Origin: Eutreptiella sp. 'Long Island Sound 2002'
Lineage: Eukaryota > Euglenozoa > Euglenophyceae > Eutreptiales > Eutreptiaceae
Direction of reading: 5' to 3'
Length of the DNA: 64,000 bases
NCBI GenBank assembly: GCA_964036045.1
Contig: OZ038402.1
Location: forward strand, 1,008,445-1,072,444
The position numbers and the translations under genes were made by a program. The notes under the pieces are model-generated. The model was not told where the DNA came from, searched no databases, and saw nothing but the letters and a program-made list of their open reading frames with translations. This document shows positions 24,301 through 36,344 of the stretch, in pieces. Positions within the stretch are counted from its first letter, which is position 1. Each line of letters starts with the position of its first letter.

Positions 24301-27300
24301 CCCTGCCCTGCCCTGCCCTGCTCTGCCCATTCATGTAGCTGCTGGTTGTAACCAGGCACCCCATCTCACACCATCATCGTGCCTTCCGAAATATAATCAC
24401 CGCACAACAGAGCAGTACCCGAATGCACATGCAATACATCGCATGCAGCGCACCGCAACAGAACAAATGCCCACACCACTTGTCCTCCGAATACCCGCCC
24501 CATGCTTCCCATCTGTCCATGATCCGCCAACCACACATCTCAGCCACCAACGCCTGGTCTGACACTGAAATCCTGAAAACCCACAATATTGCAACCACCG
24601 CAGCCAGAGCAGGGCAAAAGCGCATCTCACATACCAACTGTGGTGATCATCGTGATTCCCCATGTATGAGAGAAAACGAAGACGGCGTAAACAAAACGTC
24701 CACATTGCACGACAAGACACATAAAACGAAACGGTTCCCAAACTCGCAAACATTTTGTCAACAGCGAGGCTGGGGCTGGCCCGAAGTGGGGGGGGGGGGG
24801 TGGCGGGGCAACGTTTACCTTTGTTCACTGAGTCTTTTCCTCCGGCACAGTTCTTCGTCAGACGGAGGGTGGGGCTCGGGTTCAACACCCGTCAACAAAA
24901 TGTCCCTCAAACTGATCATCACGACACAGTGCGATTTGGAAATACAGATTTCGAGGAAGAAAACGTTGCAATAATCTACTGTTTTAGGGATTGCATTGCC
25001 CAGGGCATCACCCATTTGCAGACGGCTCCTCATCATTCCTATGCCCCTCTGCACAAAATTGCATCCGTTCGACTAACCACAGAGCCCTGCCCTGCCCTGC
25101 CCTGCTCTGCCCATTCATGTAGCTGCTGGTTGTAACCAGGCACCCCATCTCACACCATCATCGTGCCTTCCGAAATACAATCACCGCACAACAGAGCAGT
25201 ACCCGAATGCACATGCAATACATCGCATGCAGCGCACCGCAACAGAACAAATGCCCACACCACTTGTCCTCCGAATACCCGCCCCATGCTTCCCATCTGT
25301 CCATGATCCGCCAACCACACATCTCAGCCACCAACGCCTGGTCTGACACTGAAATCCTGAAAACCCACAATATTGCAACCACCGCAGCCAGAGCAGGGCA
25401 AAAGCGCATCTCACATACTTTCTGTGGTGATCATCGTGATTCCCCATGTATGAGAGAAAACGAAGACGGCGTAAACAAAACGTCCACATTGCACGACAGG
25501 ACACATAAAACGAAACGGTTCCCAAACTCGCAAACATTTTGTCAACAGCGAGGCTGGGGCTGGCCGAAGGGGAGGGGGGAGGGTGGCGGGGCAACGTTTA
25601 CCTTTGTTCACTGAGTCTTTTCCTCCGGCACAGTTCTTCGTCAGACGGAGGGTGGGGCTCGGGTTCAACACCCGTCAACAAAATGTCCCTCAAACTGATC
25701 ATCACGACACAGTGCGATTTGGAAATACAGATTTCGAGGAAGAAAACGTTGCAATAATCTACTGTTTTAGGGATTGCATTGCCCAGGGCATCACCCATTT
25801 GCAGACGGCTCCTCATCATTCCTATGCCCCTCTGCACAAAATTGCATCCGTTCGACTAACCACAGAGCCCTGCCCTGCCCTGCCCTGCTCTGCCCATTCA
25901 TGTAGCTGCTGCTTGTAACCAGGCACCCCATCTCACACCATCATCGTGCCTTCCGAAATATAATCACCGCACAACAGAGCAGTACCCGAATGCACATGCA
26001 ATACATCGCATGCAGCGCACCGCAACAGAACAAATGCCCACACCACTTGTCCTCCGAATACCCGCCCCATGCTTCCCATCTGTCCATGATCCGCCAACCA
26101 CACATCTCAGCCACCAACGCCTGGTCTGACACTGAAATCCTGAAAACCCACAATATTGCAACCACCGCAGCCAGAGCAGGGCAAAAGCGCATCTCACATA
26201 CGTTCTGTGGTGATCATCGTGATTCCCCATGTATGAGAGAAAACGAAGACGGCGTAAACAAAACGTCCACATTGCACGACAGGACACATAAAACGAAACG
26301 GTTCCCAAACTCGCAAACATTTTGTCAACAGCGAGGCTGGGGCTGGCCAGAAGTGGGGGGGGGGGGTGGCGGGGCAACATTTCCCTTTGTTCACTGAGTC
26401 TTTTCCTCCGGCACAGTTCTTCGTCAGACGGAGGGTGGGGCTCGGGTTCAACACCCGTCAACAAAATGTCCCTCAAACTGATCATCACGACACAGTGCAA
26501 TTTGGAAATACAGATTTCGAGGAAGAAAACGTTGCAATAATCTACTGTTTTAGGGATTGCATTGCCCAGGGCATCACCCATTTGCAGACGGCTCCTCATC
26601 ATTCCTATGCCCCTCTGCACAAAATTGCATCCGTTCGACTAACCACAGAGCCCTGCCCTGCCCTGCCCTGCTCTGCCCATTCATGTAGCTGCTGGTTGTA
26701 ACCAGGCACCCCATCTCACACCATCATCGTGCCTTCCGAAATATAATCACCGCACAACAGAGCAGTACCCGAATGCACATGCAATACATCGCATGCAGCG
26801 CACCGCAACAGAACAAATGCCCACACCACTTGTCCTCCGAATACCCGCCCCATGCTTCCCATCTGTCCATGATCCGCCAACCACACATCTCAGCCACCAA
26901 CGCCTGGTCTGAAACTGAAATCCTGAAAACCCACAATATTGCAACCACCGCAGCCAGAGCAGGGCAAAAGCGCATTTCACATACCAACTGTGGTGATCAT
27001 CGTGATTCCCCATGTATGAGAGAAAACGAAGACGGCGTAAACAAAACGTCCACATTGCACGACAAGACACATAAAACGAAACGGTTCCCAAACTCGCAAA
27101 CATTTTGTCAACAGCGAGGCTGGGGCTGGCCGAAGGGGGGAGGGGGGAGGGTGGCGGGGCAACGTTTACCTTTGTTCACCGAGCCTTTTCCTCCGGCACA
27201 GTTCTTCGTCAGACGGAGGGTGGGGCTCGGGTTCAACACCCGTCAACAAAATGTCCCTCAAACTGATCATCACGACACAGTGCAATTTGGAAATACAGAT

Positions 27301-28825
27301 TTCGAGGAAGAAAACGTTGCAATAATCTACTGTTTTAGGGATTGCATTGCCCAGGGCATCACCCATTTGCAGACGGCTCCTCATCATTCCCATGCCCCTC
27401 TGCACAAAATTGCATCCGTTCGACTAACCACAGAGCCCTGCCCTGCCCTGCCCTGCTCTGCCCATTCATGTAGCTGCTGGTTGTAACCAGGCACCCCATC
27501 TCACACCATCATCGTGCCTTCCGAAATATAATCACCGCACAACAGAGCAGCACCCGAATGCACATGCAATACATTGCATGCAGCGCACCGCAACAGAACA
27601 AATGCCCACACCACTTGTCCTCCGAATACCCGCCCCATGCTTCCCATCTGTCCATGATCCGCCAACCACACATCTCAGCCACCAATGCCTGGTCTGACAC
27701 TGAAATCCTGAAAACCCACAATATTGCAACCACCGCAGCCAGAGCAGGGCAAAAGCGCATTTCACATACTGCCTGTGGTGATCATCGTGATTCCCCATGT
27801 ATGAGAGAAAACGAAGACGGCGTAAACAAAACGTCCACATTGCACGACAAGACACATAAAACGAAACGGTTCCCAAACTCGCAAACATTTTGTCAACAGC
27901 GAGGCTGGGGCTGGCCGAAGGGGGGAGGGGGGAGGGTGGCGGGGCAACATTTACCTTTGTTCACCGAGCCTTTTCCTCCGGCACAGTTCTTCGTCAGACG
28001 GAGGGTGGGGCTCGGGTTCAACACCCGTCAACAAAATGTCCCTCAAACTGATCATCACGACACAGTGCAATTTGGAAATACAGATTTCGAGGAAGAAAAC
28101 GTTGCAATAATCTACTGTTTTAGGGATTGCATTGCCCAGGGCATCACCCATTTGCAGACGGCTCCTCATCATTCCCATGCCCCTCTGCACAAAATTGCAT
28201 CCGTTCGACTAACCACAGAGCCCTGCCCTGCCCTGCCCTGCTCTGCCCATTCATGTAGCTGCTGCTTGTAACCAGGCACCCCATCTCACACCATCATCGT
28301 GCCTTCCGAAATATAATCACCGCACAACAGAGCAGTACCCGAATGCACATGCAATACATCGCATGCAGCGCACCGCAACAGAACAAATGCCCACACCACT
28401 TGTCCTCCGAATACCCGCCCCATGCTTCCCATCTGTCCATGATCCGCCAACCACACATCTCAGCCACCAACGCCTGGTCTGACACTGAAATCCTGAAAAC
28501 CCACAATATTGCAACCACCGCAGCCAGAGCAGGGCAAAAGCGCATTTCACATACCAACTGTGGTGATCATCGTGATTCCCCATGTATGAGAGAAAACGAA
28601 GACGGCGTAAACAAAACGTCCACATTGCACGACAAGACACAAAAATGAATGGTCCCAAATTCGCAAATACTTTGTCAACAGCGGGGGTCGGGGGCTGGGT
28701 TCAAATTTCACCTTTGTCCACTGAGTCTTTCTTCCGGAATGATTTTTGTCAGACACAAGGCCAGTTCCAACACCCGTGAGGAAAACTTACCTCAAACTCA
28801 TCATCACGTCCAAGTGTGAGTTTTT
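15379..28825. repeat. Tandem array, ~17 units of ~783 bp
   Basis: The landmark GTCAACAGCGAGG recurs every 777-786 bp. The codon block beginning ATGCACATGCAATACAT starts at 15810, 16592, 17374, 18156, 18941, 19725, 20502, 21285, 22070, 22856, 23640, 24423, 25207, 25990, 26773, 27558 and 28343. The units beginning near 16199 and 16981 appear identical. Other units differ by a few substitutions, by the length and phase of a G-rich tract after GCTGGGGCTGG, and by a variable base triplet between CACATAC and CTGTGG. Units starting 22807 and 24374 match each other, as do those starting 23591 and 25941, so there is higher-order structure. The last unit decays after 28640. Both strands stay open for long stretches, but the G-tract indels change frame between copies. 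Confidence 0.97.
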
Positions 28826-29122
28826 CCAATATGTGCGGTTAGCGGTTGTTGCGGCAGTTGTTGTGGTGGGTGTCATGGGTACCTTCGGGCTGGGGTTTCA
28901 CTGCTTTTGCAGTTGATAATGATATGCAATGCAATTGTCAGCACTGAATTATGCCAATGGGGTGGAGAAAGTTTCGTTCGTGGGTATCATGTTGGCGATT
29001 CTTGTGGCTACTGCTGCGTTTTGGGGTGTCACATTGATGGTTCACACGGTGGTCACCAGTGAATTCTTGGTGTTTTGCACTAGAACGATGACTTCCGTTT
29101 GTTAGGATGGCCACACAACATA
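28826..29122. other. Spacer after the array, nothing recognised
   Basis: Unique-looking sequence between the decayed last array unit and element A1. No ORF, repeat or motif seen. Confidence 0.4.
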
Positions 29123-29312
29123 CCCCCCCCCCCCCTGTCCAAGCACACCAAAAGTCAGACGGTCAGACGGTCAGACGGGCTCATGTGCTTAGACAAGCCC
29201 GTGCTCGCACGCGACGCGCGGTACCAAAAGAACGTATGTCACCGAAAACCTGCTCGTACCTCACCCAAACCACAATTGTTGCAACAGGGCACTACAACAC
29301 TGTGTGCAGGCA

Positions 29313-29927
29313 AAATTCTATTGCCTTCGGCAGTGCACCTCGAAGAGAGGCTGACAGTCAGCCAATCAGTCCCCTAGCTAGGCCAGCAGTCAGTCAGACA
29401 AAAACACACAGTTTGGGTTTTTTGTCCGTGGCAGATGCGGCCCCAAGCAGTGGGGAGATGGTCCACCTCAGGGCAAGCAGGCAGAATGGTAATGCAGCTG
29501 ACCGCAGACCTTTTGGTCGGCGGTTCGAACCCCAATCGGGCAAATATGGCGCCGCTGCCGCCGCCGACAGTCGGCCGACCAGAATTCGAACCGCCAACCG
29601 AAAACTTTGCGTCGGCTGTATTACCCTTGGACCGGCGGTAGTGTAGCAGCGATATGCCTCCCCACTACTTGGAGCGTTCTGACCGAAAACTTTTGACCCC
29701 CCCCCAACCCCCCCCCTCAAAAAAGTGATATCCAGTTTTAGGGGATAGAGGCCTCAGAATTAAAAAATCCATTGGGGGATGGTCTTATTGGGCAAAATAA
29801 TGATTTTACAAGGGGTTGGACATCCAATATCATGCCTTGGGGTATGCTACGTGAATGACCCCCAAAAGGGGGGGTATACGACGCCCGCGCCTGCGCTTGA
29901 TCTAACAACCTCTCTTCGAGGTGATTT
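29313..29927 (+). mobile_element. Foldback/TIR element with paired tRNA-like halves, copy S3
   Basis: AAATTCTATTGCC...CACCTCGAAGAGAGG at the left and CCTCTCTTCGAGGTGATTT at the right. Forward tRNA-like block about 29483-29540 (GGTTCGAACCCC); reverse block about 29578-29638. It interrupts A1: uninterrupted relatives read GACAAATTTCAGCGAG (36136) and GCAAATTACAGCAAG (48234) at the same place, so those copies show the empty site. Confidence 0.82.
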
Positions 29928-29946
29928 CAGCATGTTCTGGAGGTCC

Positions 29947-30297
29947 TCACTGCCCATCAGGGCCATCAGGAGCTGTGGAATAGAAGCCCTTTCCCACCTT
30001 GCGCCTCATCTTGAACAATTGCACATGTTTGCCCTTTGGGGCAGGCTTTGGGGCAGGCCTGGCTTCAGGTTTTGGAATGGGTTTAGGCTTCCTATTCCTT
30101 GGGACAAAACTGTCATCAACAATATCTTTGGTGAAGTAAAGCTTGCCCTCAAACACATGGCCAAGGCCCCAAATCCTACGGCCTGCTTTGGCCCACACAA
30201 TCTGCACTTCATCATCCTCCCATGATTTCTCGATTGTGGTCAACGCAGTACAGCACGCCACCATCCATGGTACCAGGAGTGGCAACATCAGCCATGG
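29947..30297 (-). pseudogene. Small SH3-like protein with basic K/P tail, relic in A1
   Basis: The minus-strand ATG at 30297 begins MADVATPGT, homologous to the A2 copy that begins MAHVATPG. The frame then shifts. Downstream are a conserved segment (VQIVWAKAG ... GHVFEGKLYFTK), then DIVDDSFVPRN, and a basic tail of KPKPIPKPEARPAPKPAPKG type that ends with STAPDGPDGQ at 29947. The tail suggests nucleic-acid or chromatin binding. The function is not known, and the N-terminal fold is only inferred by analogy with 34879 and 56340. The frameshift makes it a probable pseudogene. Confidence 0.55.
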
Positions 30298-30537
30298 CTG
30301 AAAATCACACCAAAACAGAAAGCATTGGGTTGCAGTTGCAAGTGGAATGTTGCTATGAGCAGGAGGAACTACCAGAAGCATGATCCAGCTCCCCGTTCCC
30401 TCTACAATCGAAGCACAACCCCGTAAAGTCACATTTCTGACCATGAAAACCGCGGTGAAGAAAAATCCAGAAAAACGACGGTCAGACGGGCTCATGTGCT
30501 TGGACAAGGCAGTGCTTGGACAAGGGGGGGGGGGGGG

Positions 30538-31226
30538 ACAGCGCATACCTCACGTCCACATTCTTGACAAAACCAACGGTCGCTCTCTGCCATTGGTTGC
30601 TTCAAAAAGCTCTATGGACAAAGTATTGATGCAGGAGCTCTCCAGTAACTTTGCAGTGGAAAAAGCTACGGACAGGAATTGAGATGGAACAGTGTATTCG
30701 ATTGGGCCACCGAGGGCGAGTAACAGGTGCCGTGTGACATTTCCTTCCGAGAAGGTGAAGGTGGCTTGTGTCCAGGGCCCTCCGTACTTCAAATGAAGAA
30801 GGTAAAAAGAAGAATCCTGGTGACCTGATACGCAACTACAAAAACTTGGTACTGGGTGATAGTAGGTAGGGTAGGGTCTACTATGGCAGAGAGTCGGGGA
30901 CTGTCAACAATCAGCAATCATCGACTGGCTATTGGCAACTGACCATGAGTAGTCGGTTAATAAAAACAGATTTTTGCCAGCAGTAGCCAACAACGGTCGA
31001 TGGGTAACTGCTGGCTGTAACCACCAGAGTGACAAAGAAGCGCCCTGAATGAATGGCTGTAGGGGGTGCAAACGACTCGAAAAAGCCCCAAGCTGCTCAA
31101 AAGATTTTGGTATGGGGTTTTTTGGCATGTGCCCGGGGCTGACGCATTGTTGGTATTGTATTTTGTCTATCTTTCTAGGTATTGTGCACAGGTGGGAGGT
31201 GCTTCACCTCTGGCTCAAGGGCCAAG
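30538..31226. other. Intergenic, nothing recognised
   Basis: No motif or conserved repeat. ORFs of up to 80 codons on either strand show no family features. Confidence 0.4.
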
Positions 31227-31930
31227 TTGTTGCACTGCGTGCGCACTGAGTGGGCACTGCGTGCGCCTGCAGGGAAACTCACCCAAGATCACCTGCCACC
31301 TGTCTGCTAGCACAGCAAAGCAGCAAAGCCCACAAGATAACAACCAACACATGAGGGGGCACATGGGGCCAAGGGCCAAACAAGGGGTAGTGAACCTGGC
31401 GCCGAATACAAAACTAGGTGAGGTAGAACAAGATGCGAATAGATTTGTGAAAGGTAGTCCCATTGCCCCTCCAAATATTGCGATGGCTGTCGTACCCACG
31501 GGATCTTAACAGCGATGTACACCACGGAAACGAGCGCTGGGTCCGACAATTTCGCAGCCCAACGACACGTTTCGCCCCACACCAACCGCTACCTCGTGCC
31601 GGGGCTGAGCTTCAAGGGCGGGATCTTCAAAGGGCAACAAACGACATTTCTCACGCGCCTCGTCTTGCCCAATCTAGCGCGGATGTTTAATGGACAACAA
31701 CGAATGACATTTCCTACTCAAGAGTATGACGGATTAGGCCCAAAATCCCTAGACGAGGGCCCCCCTCGGTAGGAACTGTGGGTGCTTGGGTGGGCTAGAA
31801 GGCTGAATCTCCGCGCTACTCACGTGCCGTGTCACGTGCTCCCCCAAGGGGCCAAAACTAGGGTTCGAGTATTTGCCGACATGCAAAACTTTGCACTTTG
31901 TGCGCACTGCGTGCACGGCATTCCCAAGTG
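31227..31930. repeat. Pair of GCACTGCGTGCGCACTG-type motifs bounding ~700 bp
   Basis: TTGCACTGCGTGCGCACTGA at about 31231 and TTGCACTTTGTGCGCACTGC at about 31894 are direct relatives of the motifs that bound element C2 (33610-35173). They may be the ends of a decayed related element, but the G/C tips are missing. Confidence 0.35.
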
Positions 31931-32557
31931 TGCATAAAGGTGGGGGTGAAGGTGCGAGTGAGTCGGCACCATACTGTCCCAAAGTACCCTCATACTCCAA
32001 TAGAACCTCGCGGGACTCAAGAATTGCCAAGATTTCACTCCCGTTGCACTGCACCCTGTGTGGGTACACCGGAGTCCAAATGACGATGGGTGTAATTGCA
32101 CACGGATGTGTGTCAATGCAAATGCAAACGTTTGCCACAGCCGGAGGACGACTGGCACCAACACATCCCCCTGTGTGACATTCCGTCTGGTTGTTGCTCC
32201 TTTACGGGGCCCTGGACAGTCACCCGTTCTTCCCTTCGCATGTTGCGTCGGGTCGCTACTTTCTGTCAGCCGGTGCTCTTGCCGGTGCCGTTTCCGCGTT
32301 CGCAGAGCCCAGTAGTTGGTGTGTTGGGGCTGCGCTGAATGTGGCATGGTGTGCCGTTTGCGCATCAGCGGCGCCCAATAATTGGTGTATTGAGGATGTG
32401 CTGGTTGTTGCCGGGGTCGTTTGACTGTTCTTGCTGTCCACACACCTCTGTCCACAGGCCGTCCATGGCCTGCCTCGCTGTGTTTTTGTGAGGCCCAGGT
32501 GCCCTGTTCCTCCACGCGCTGTTCGGGCCGTCCACCGTATGTCCTTTTCCCCCTCAT
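31832..32557 (-). CDS. Unrecognised ORF with a 22-residue internal duplication
   Basis: Open for 241 codons on the minus strand. A 66-bp tandem duplication (about 32287-32332 and 32353-32398) adds an in-frame 22-residue repeat built around TNYWA. An overlapping minus frame (32138-31749) also has plausible composition, so the true frame, if any, is uncertain. No domain, splice site or homologue was recognised. It may be a chance ORF in repeat-derived DNA. Confidence 0.2.
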   Translation of the reverse strand: MRGKRTYGGRPEQRVEEQGTWASQKHSEAGHGRPVDRGVWTARTVKRPRQQPAHPQYTNYWAPLMRKRHTMPHSAQPQHTNYWALRTRKRHRQEHRLTESSDPTQHAKGRTGDCPGPRKGATTRRNVTQGDVLVPVVLRLWQTFAFALTHIRVQLHPSSFGLRCTHTGCSATGVKSWQFLSPARFYWSMRVLWDSMVPTHSHLHPHLYAHLGMPCTQCAQSAKFCMSANTRTLVLAPWGST

Positions 32558-32559
32558 GG

Positions 32560-33609
32560 CTAGTCTGCCCCTGATGGGCTCCCGCTCCTGTGGCGCAAAC
32601 AGCCCATCTGGGCTGGGGAGACACCCCCCACCTGATGCCGGTTGAGCAGGGGTTGCCCCGGCACCCGGTAGCGACGGGGCTGGCTAGCCAAGCCATCCCC
32701 TTTATTGTCGCTGCCTCCCATGTGCACGCTCCACCATCCCCCCCACCCCTATGCAAGATGCAGTGGCAGGTATTTTGGAGCAAGATTGAATTGATTTGAG
32801 GCTCCTATCTAGAATATGGCGATGTTGGGATCATTCTTGTGGCGGCTTGTGGCTGCCTTGTGGACATTGGTGACAATTTGTAGGCACAGCCGCCACAAAA
32901 TACTGGTGGTAATGAATGTGTTATTCAGACTGCACTGTGTGTCAACAGTCGGAATGTGATGAATGCCAGAGTGTGGTTGGCAACCATCGTCGTTGACGTA
33001 ACCTTTGAGCAGGAACTTTGAGTTGGAACATGAGATCCAAAATCCCATTGCTCAGGTGGAAGAAAATTGTTGTTGCATCAATTAGGGGCCTCTAAAGGAG
33101 GGCCACTGTGTGGTGGTGCCTGAGGCACAGTGTACGTAGGCTCTTTGCAGCACGATGGCAGATGGGGTACAAGGGCACCAAGAATGCAAGAATGAGCACC
33201 TGTTTCCAGTCCATCAAGGGGACCACGTGCAACCCCCTGCCCCCCCGCCCATCCGGTGCACACTCCTTCGACTGTCTCATCAGCTGATTGCCTCATTACC
33301 ACAGACATCCGTGGCTTCCATGCTGTTGCACCTTCTGTGTTGTTCCTGCCTTCGTGCATCCTCCATTACAGTGCTACTTCAAGACTGTGCTGGTGCCCAT
33401 CATTGGCAGCTTCCCAGGGTAGTCCCCCCACTGACATGTGCTGGAAAGGATGTTTGACCAAGTGCTGATCATTGCACAGGACCGTGAAGACTTTGGCCGC
33501 CCAGCAATTGTCTGGCCCACTATGCCAGAGGTGTGTCCCAAACTACCCCTGCCCAGACCTGGAGCCAGCGCTTGATGCCAAGTGGGGACAAGCGTGACTC
33601 ACAGACATA
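32560..33609. other. Intergenic, nothing recognised
   Basis: No conserved repeat, RNA gene or protein motif seen. Short ORFs (33078-33457) on both strands overlap each other without supporting features. Confidence 0.4.
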
Positions 33610-35173
33610 GGGGGAGCCCTTGCACTGCGCGCGCACTGCACGCGTACTGCGCGCTACTTTTTAGACTAGGTTCCCCCTGAAGATTCCCCAAGCACACCCC
33701 TTCCATACGCTCTTATGCCACCCCTGCCTCAGGAGCATGTCCCAGTGTAGACCCTGGGAGACCTCCTTGAGTGGGGGCGGGAGGTGGTCCATCTTCCACG
33801 AATGGGGGTGGGAGGATGGACCCGGGGGTGTTGGGTATGGCCGTCTAGCATAGCCCTGCTGCAGACCGTTTCGGGATGACGGCATGGTACGTCTTGGCTA
33901 GCACGAAAGATCCTTGGCATTGATCAAGCCCGTGAGGTCACCTTCGATTATAGTACTTGGAAGTGATACAGCACTTGGAGAGGATGCTAGATTGTCCCTC
34001 GGCCTTGATCATGATACTGAGGTCCAACATCAGCTGTGCCTACTCGGGGTCACCATGATGGGGGGAAAACAACATGGATACATCACCTCTACCTTCTCAA
34101 GGTCCCATGGTGGGGAAAAATCAACCTAGGAAAGAGTGGATGTGGTGGAAATGAGCAAAAAAGTGTGAAAAAGGGTGGAAATGGGTGAAACTAGATGAAA
34201 ATCCAAAAATGCCATATCCCTAATGTGGAAGAAGTATCAAAACCTACCCTCAAACAACAATGATGCCCCCCCCGGTAACCCCCCCCCCCTGCAAACTCCC
34301 GGGTTAGCGCGCGACGGTATCCCGGGTGGGGGGGAGGGGGGACGGTCGCCAAGTGACGGTCTCCTGTGGGAGGGGGGGGGGGGATTGCAAGGGTATTTCA
34401 AGGCAAATTGTGGTACCCTCCACTGATGCAAGCAAAGAGAACATGTGTGAAGCGACTTTTGCGTTGATGCGGTGCCAATGTGTTTCATCCAACACAAATG
34501 TTATTGAGAATCCAAAGGAACGGTAAAGGCCTTCTAGGTATGAGAATAACACACTTTGGAGTGTTGCGCATGCTCAGTTTGCATGACAGGCACGGGGTGT
34601 GTTGCACTGGCTGATGAGGAGGAGGCAATGGCGCGCGGGGCTGGTTTGGCAGCCACTTTAGCACCCACTTGCACAGCCAGACCAGTCCGTTTGGCGGCTG
34701 GCTTTGCTCTTGGCTGGGGGCAGCTTTTGCTCTTGCCTTGGGGGCAACCACCGACTTCTTTGGAGGCACCAAATGTGGCAAAACTGTGGCCCATTTGGTG
34801 AAGGGCCCACGACAGTGGCCAACACATGTGCACCAAGTGTGTGTGAGTGGTACCGTACATGGTCACCGGGAGAAAACATCTTGGGTCTGAAATAGCAACA
34901 CAACACACCCATACAACGCCTTTGGAGAGAGAATATCACAGAACACACACAGGTGCTTGATTTGAAGTAATGGGAAAGCAATGCAAGGCCATGCGTAAAG
35001 CAGATGGGCAACACAAACCAGCACAATACATGTTAACTAGAAAAACATGGAAGTGACGGTCTCCCGGGGGGGGGGTTGCAAGAGGGGGGGGGGGTATCAC
35101 AAAGTATGGGTCTCTAGTACGGCCACACGCCCAAATAGTTGCACTGCACTTGCACTGCGCTAAGTGCGCCCCC
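33610..35173. mobile_element. GGGGG-tip element C2 with SH3-like ORF relic
   Basis: The left end is ATA|GGGGGAGCCCTTGCACTGC and the right end is TTGCACTGCGC...GTGCGCCCCC|ATA. The flanking ATA on both sides may be a target-site duplication. The motif TTGCACTGC is a direct repeat near both ends. The minus strand encodes a small protein relic starting at 34879, about 290 bp inside the right end, the same layout as in A1, A2 and B1. A G/C-rich block at 34266-34394 may be a further small insertion. Confidence 0.6.
34485..34879 (-). pseudogene. Small SH3/Tudor-like protein with K/A/P tail, relic in C2
   Basis: The minus-strand ATG at 34879 gives MFSPGDHVRYHSHTLGAHV followed by LATVVGPSPNG. The pattern G-D-x-V-x-Y-(x)5-G-x-x-V-x-A-T recurs in the ORFs starting at 37155 and 56340 and resembles the first strands of SH3-like barrels (Tudor/Agenet type). 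The frame then breaks. The downstream alternative frames carry basic low-complexity tails (KKSVVAPKARAKAAPS; KVAAKPAPRAIASSSSASAT). I infer an SH3-like module plus a basic disordered tail, inactivated by frameshifts. Confidence 0.55.
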
Positions 35174-35867
35174 ATAAACACAGCCACAACAAGACCCAAG
35201 AAAGAAAGAACCCCCCGTGTCTAGCGAACAATCAAATCCTCAAAACATGCAGTCCGAGGCCCCTTGATTACCCGGCGGCACCTCAGTTTCCTGCTCAACT
35301 CCCCGCTCTGAAAGGGGAAATGGTGGGAGGGGGGGGGGGGGTATGGGGTGATATTGGGGGGGGGATCGCGAAAACAGGGGAATCGGGGGGAAATGGAGGG
35401 GAATTGGTGGAGGAAGGTGGAAAAACATTCAGTTATCCACCCAAGTGGGAAAAATCTTGCAAACACAGACACCAATCTTAGTCCTGGGTTCGGTTCCCGG
35501 ATGGCCTTGATGGGGACATAATGCACACCCTTAAAGGGGTGCGCTTGGTCTGCCAAAGACACAACAACAGCACGAGGGCCCAAAGATGCTGGAAGGAAGT
35601 GAAATTGCAGGCAGTGTGACTCATTTTTCCTGCGTTCTTCCCCATTCCCCCCCATTTTTCCTCAGGCATGTTGCTCACCCCCCCCCCACACACACACACC
35701 CCAAGGCCCACAAAAAGTGGTTTTTGGGCTTCTGGCGCAACATTGCCCCCATTTTCTGGAGAACGTTCGAGAATTCTCCAACCAGGACCCATTTTACCCC
35801 ATTTTTCCGACTCGGGGGCTGTTTCGGCGACATCACCCACTCATTTCCGGCAGCAGGTAATTAGGGG
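35174..35867. other. Intergenic with G runs
   Basis: G tracts near 35326-35365 and a C run at 35680. No supported gene. GGTTCGGTTCCCGG at about 35487 resembles a tRNA B box, but no A box sits at the right distance. Confidence 0.4.
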
Positions 35868-36344
35868 CCCTGCGGTCCGAACAGGAGTGTTCGTTGGACA
35901 CACCGTTTGGTGCCTAATTAATTCGGTACCTAAACCCAGTCCCTGATTACCCCCCCCCCCCCTTGCGCAAGCACGCTGAAAGTCAGCAAAACGACGGTAA
36001 CACGGGCTCATGTGCTTAGACAAGGCAGTGCTTGCGCGCGACGCGCGGTACCAAAAGAACGTATGTCACCGGAAACCTGCCCATACCTCACCCTAAGCAC
36101 AATTGTCGCAACAGGGCACTACAACACAATGTGCAGACAAATTTCAGCGAGTTCAGGAGGTCCTCACTGCCCATCAGGGCCATCAGGAACTGTGGAATAG
36201 AAGCCCTTTCCCACCTTGCGCCTCATCTTGAACAATTGCACATGCTTGCCCTTTGGGGCAGGCTTTGGGGCAGGCTTGGCTTCAGGTTTTGGAATGGGTT
36301 TAGGCTTCCTATTCCTTGGGACAAAACTGTCATCAACAATATCT

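Larger units (their letters stand above)
29123..30537. mobile_element. C/G-tip element A1, carrying a nested S element
   Basis: The left tip is a C run followed by TGTCCAAGCAC, and the right tip is GTGCTTGGACAAGG followed by a G run, so the ends are inverted repeats. Just inside both ends lies the direct repeat GACGGTCAGACGGGCTCATG continuing to GTGCTT (about 29165-29190 and 30478-30501). After the left repeat comes GCGACGCGCGGTACCAAAAG, which elements A2 and A3 share. Element S3 sits inside at 29313-29927. The minus strand encodes the relic of a small SH3-like/basic protein that starts about 240 bp inside the right tip. Confidence 0.8.

Noticed and set aside
15810-28084. 236/237-codon plus-strand ORF repeated in the 783-bp array as a multigene family
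   Set aside because: Its frame depends on the G-tract length. Several units (18941, 19725, 20502, 22070, 22856, 23640 and others) are shifted after the tract, as expected for non-coding repeats with few stop codons.
31749-32138. SH3-like ORF of the A/B/C element type in the 31.2-31.9 kb motif pair
   Set aside because: The ORF extends beyond the right-hand motif and lacks the G-x-x-V-x-Y start pattern.
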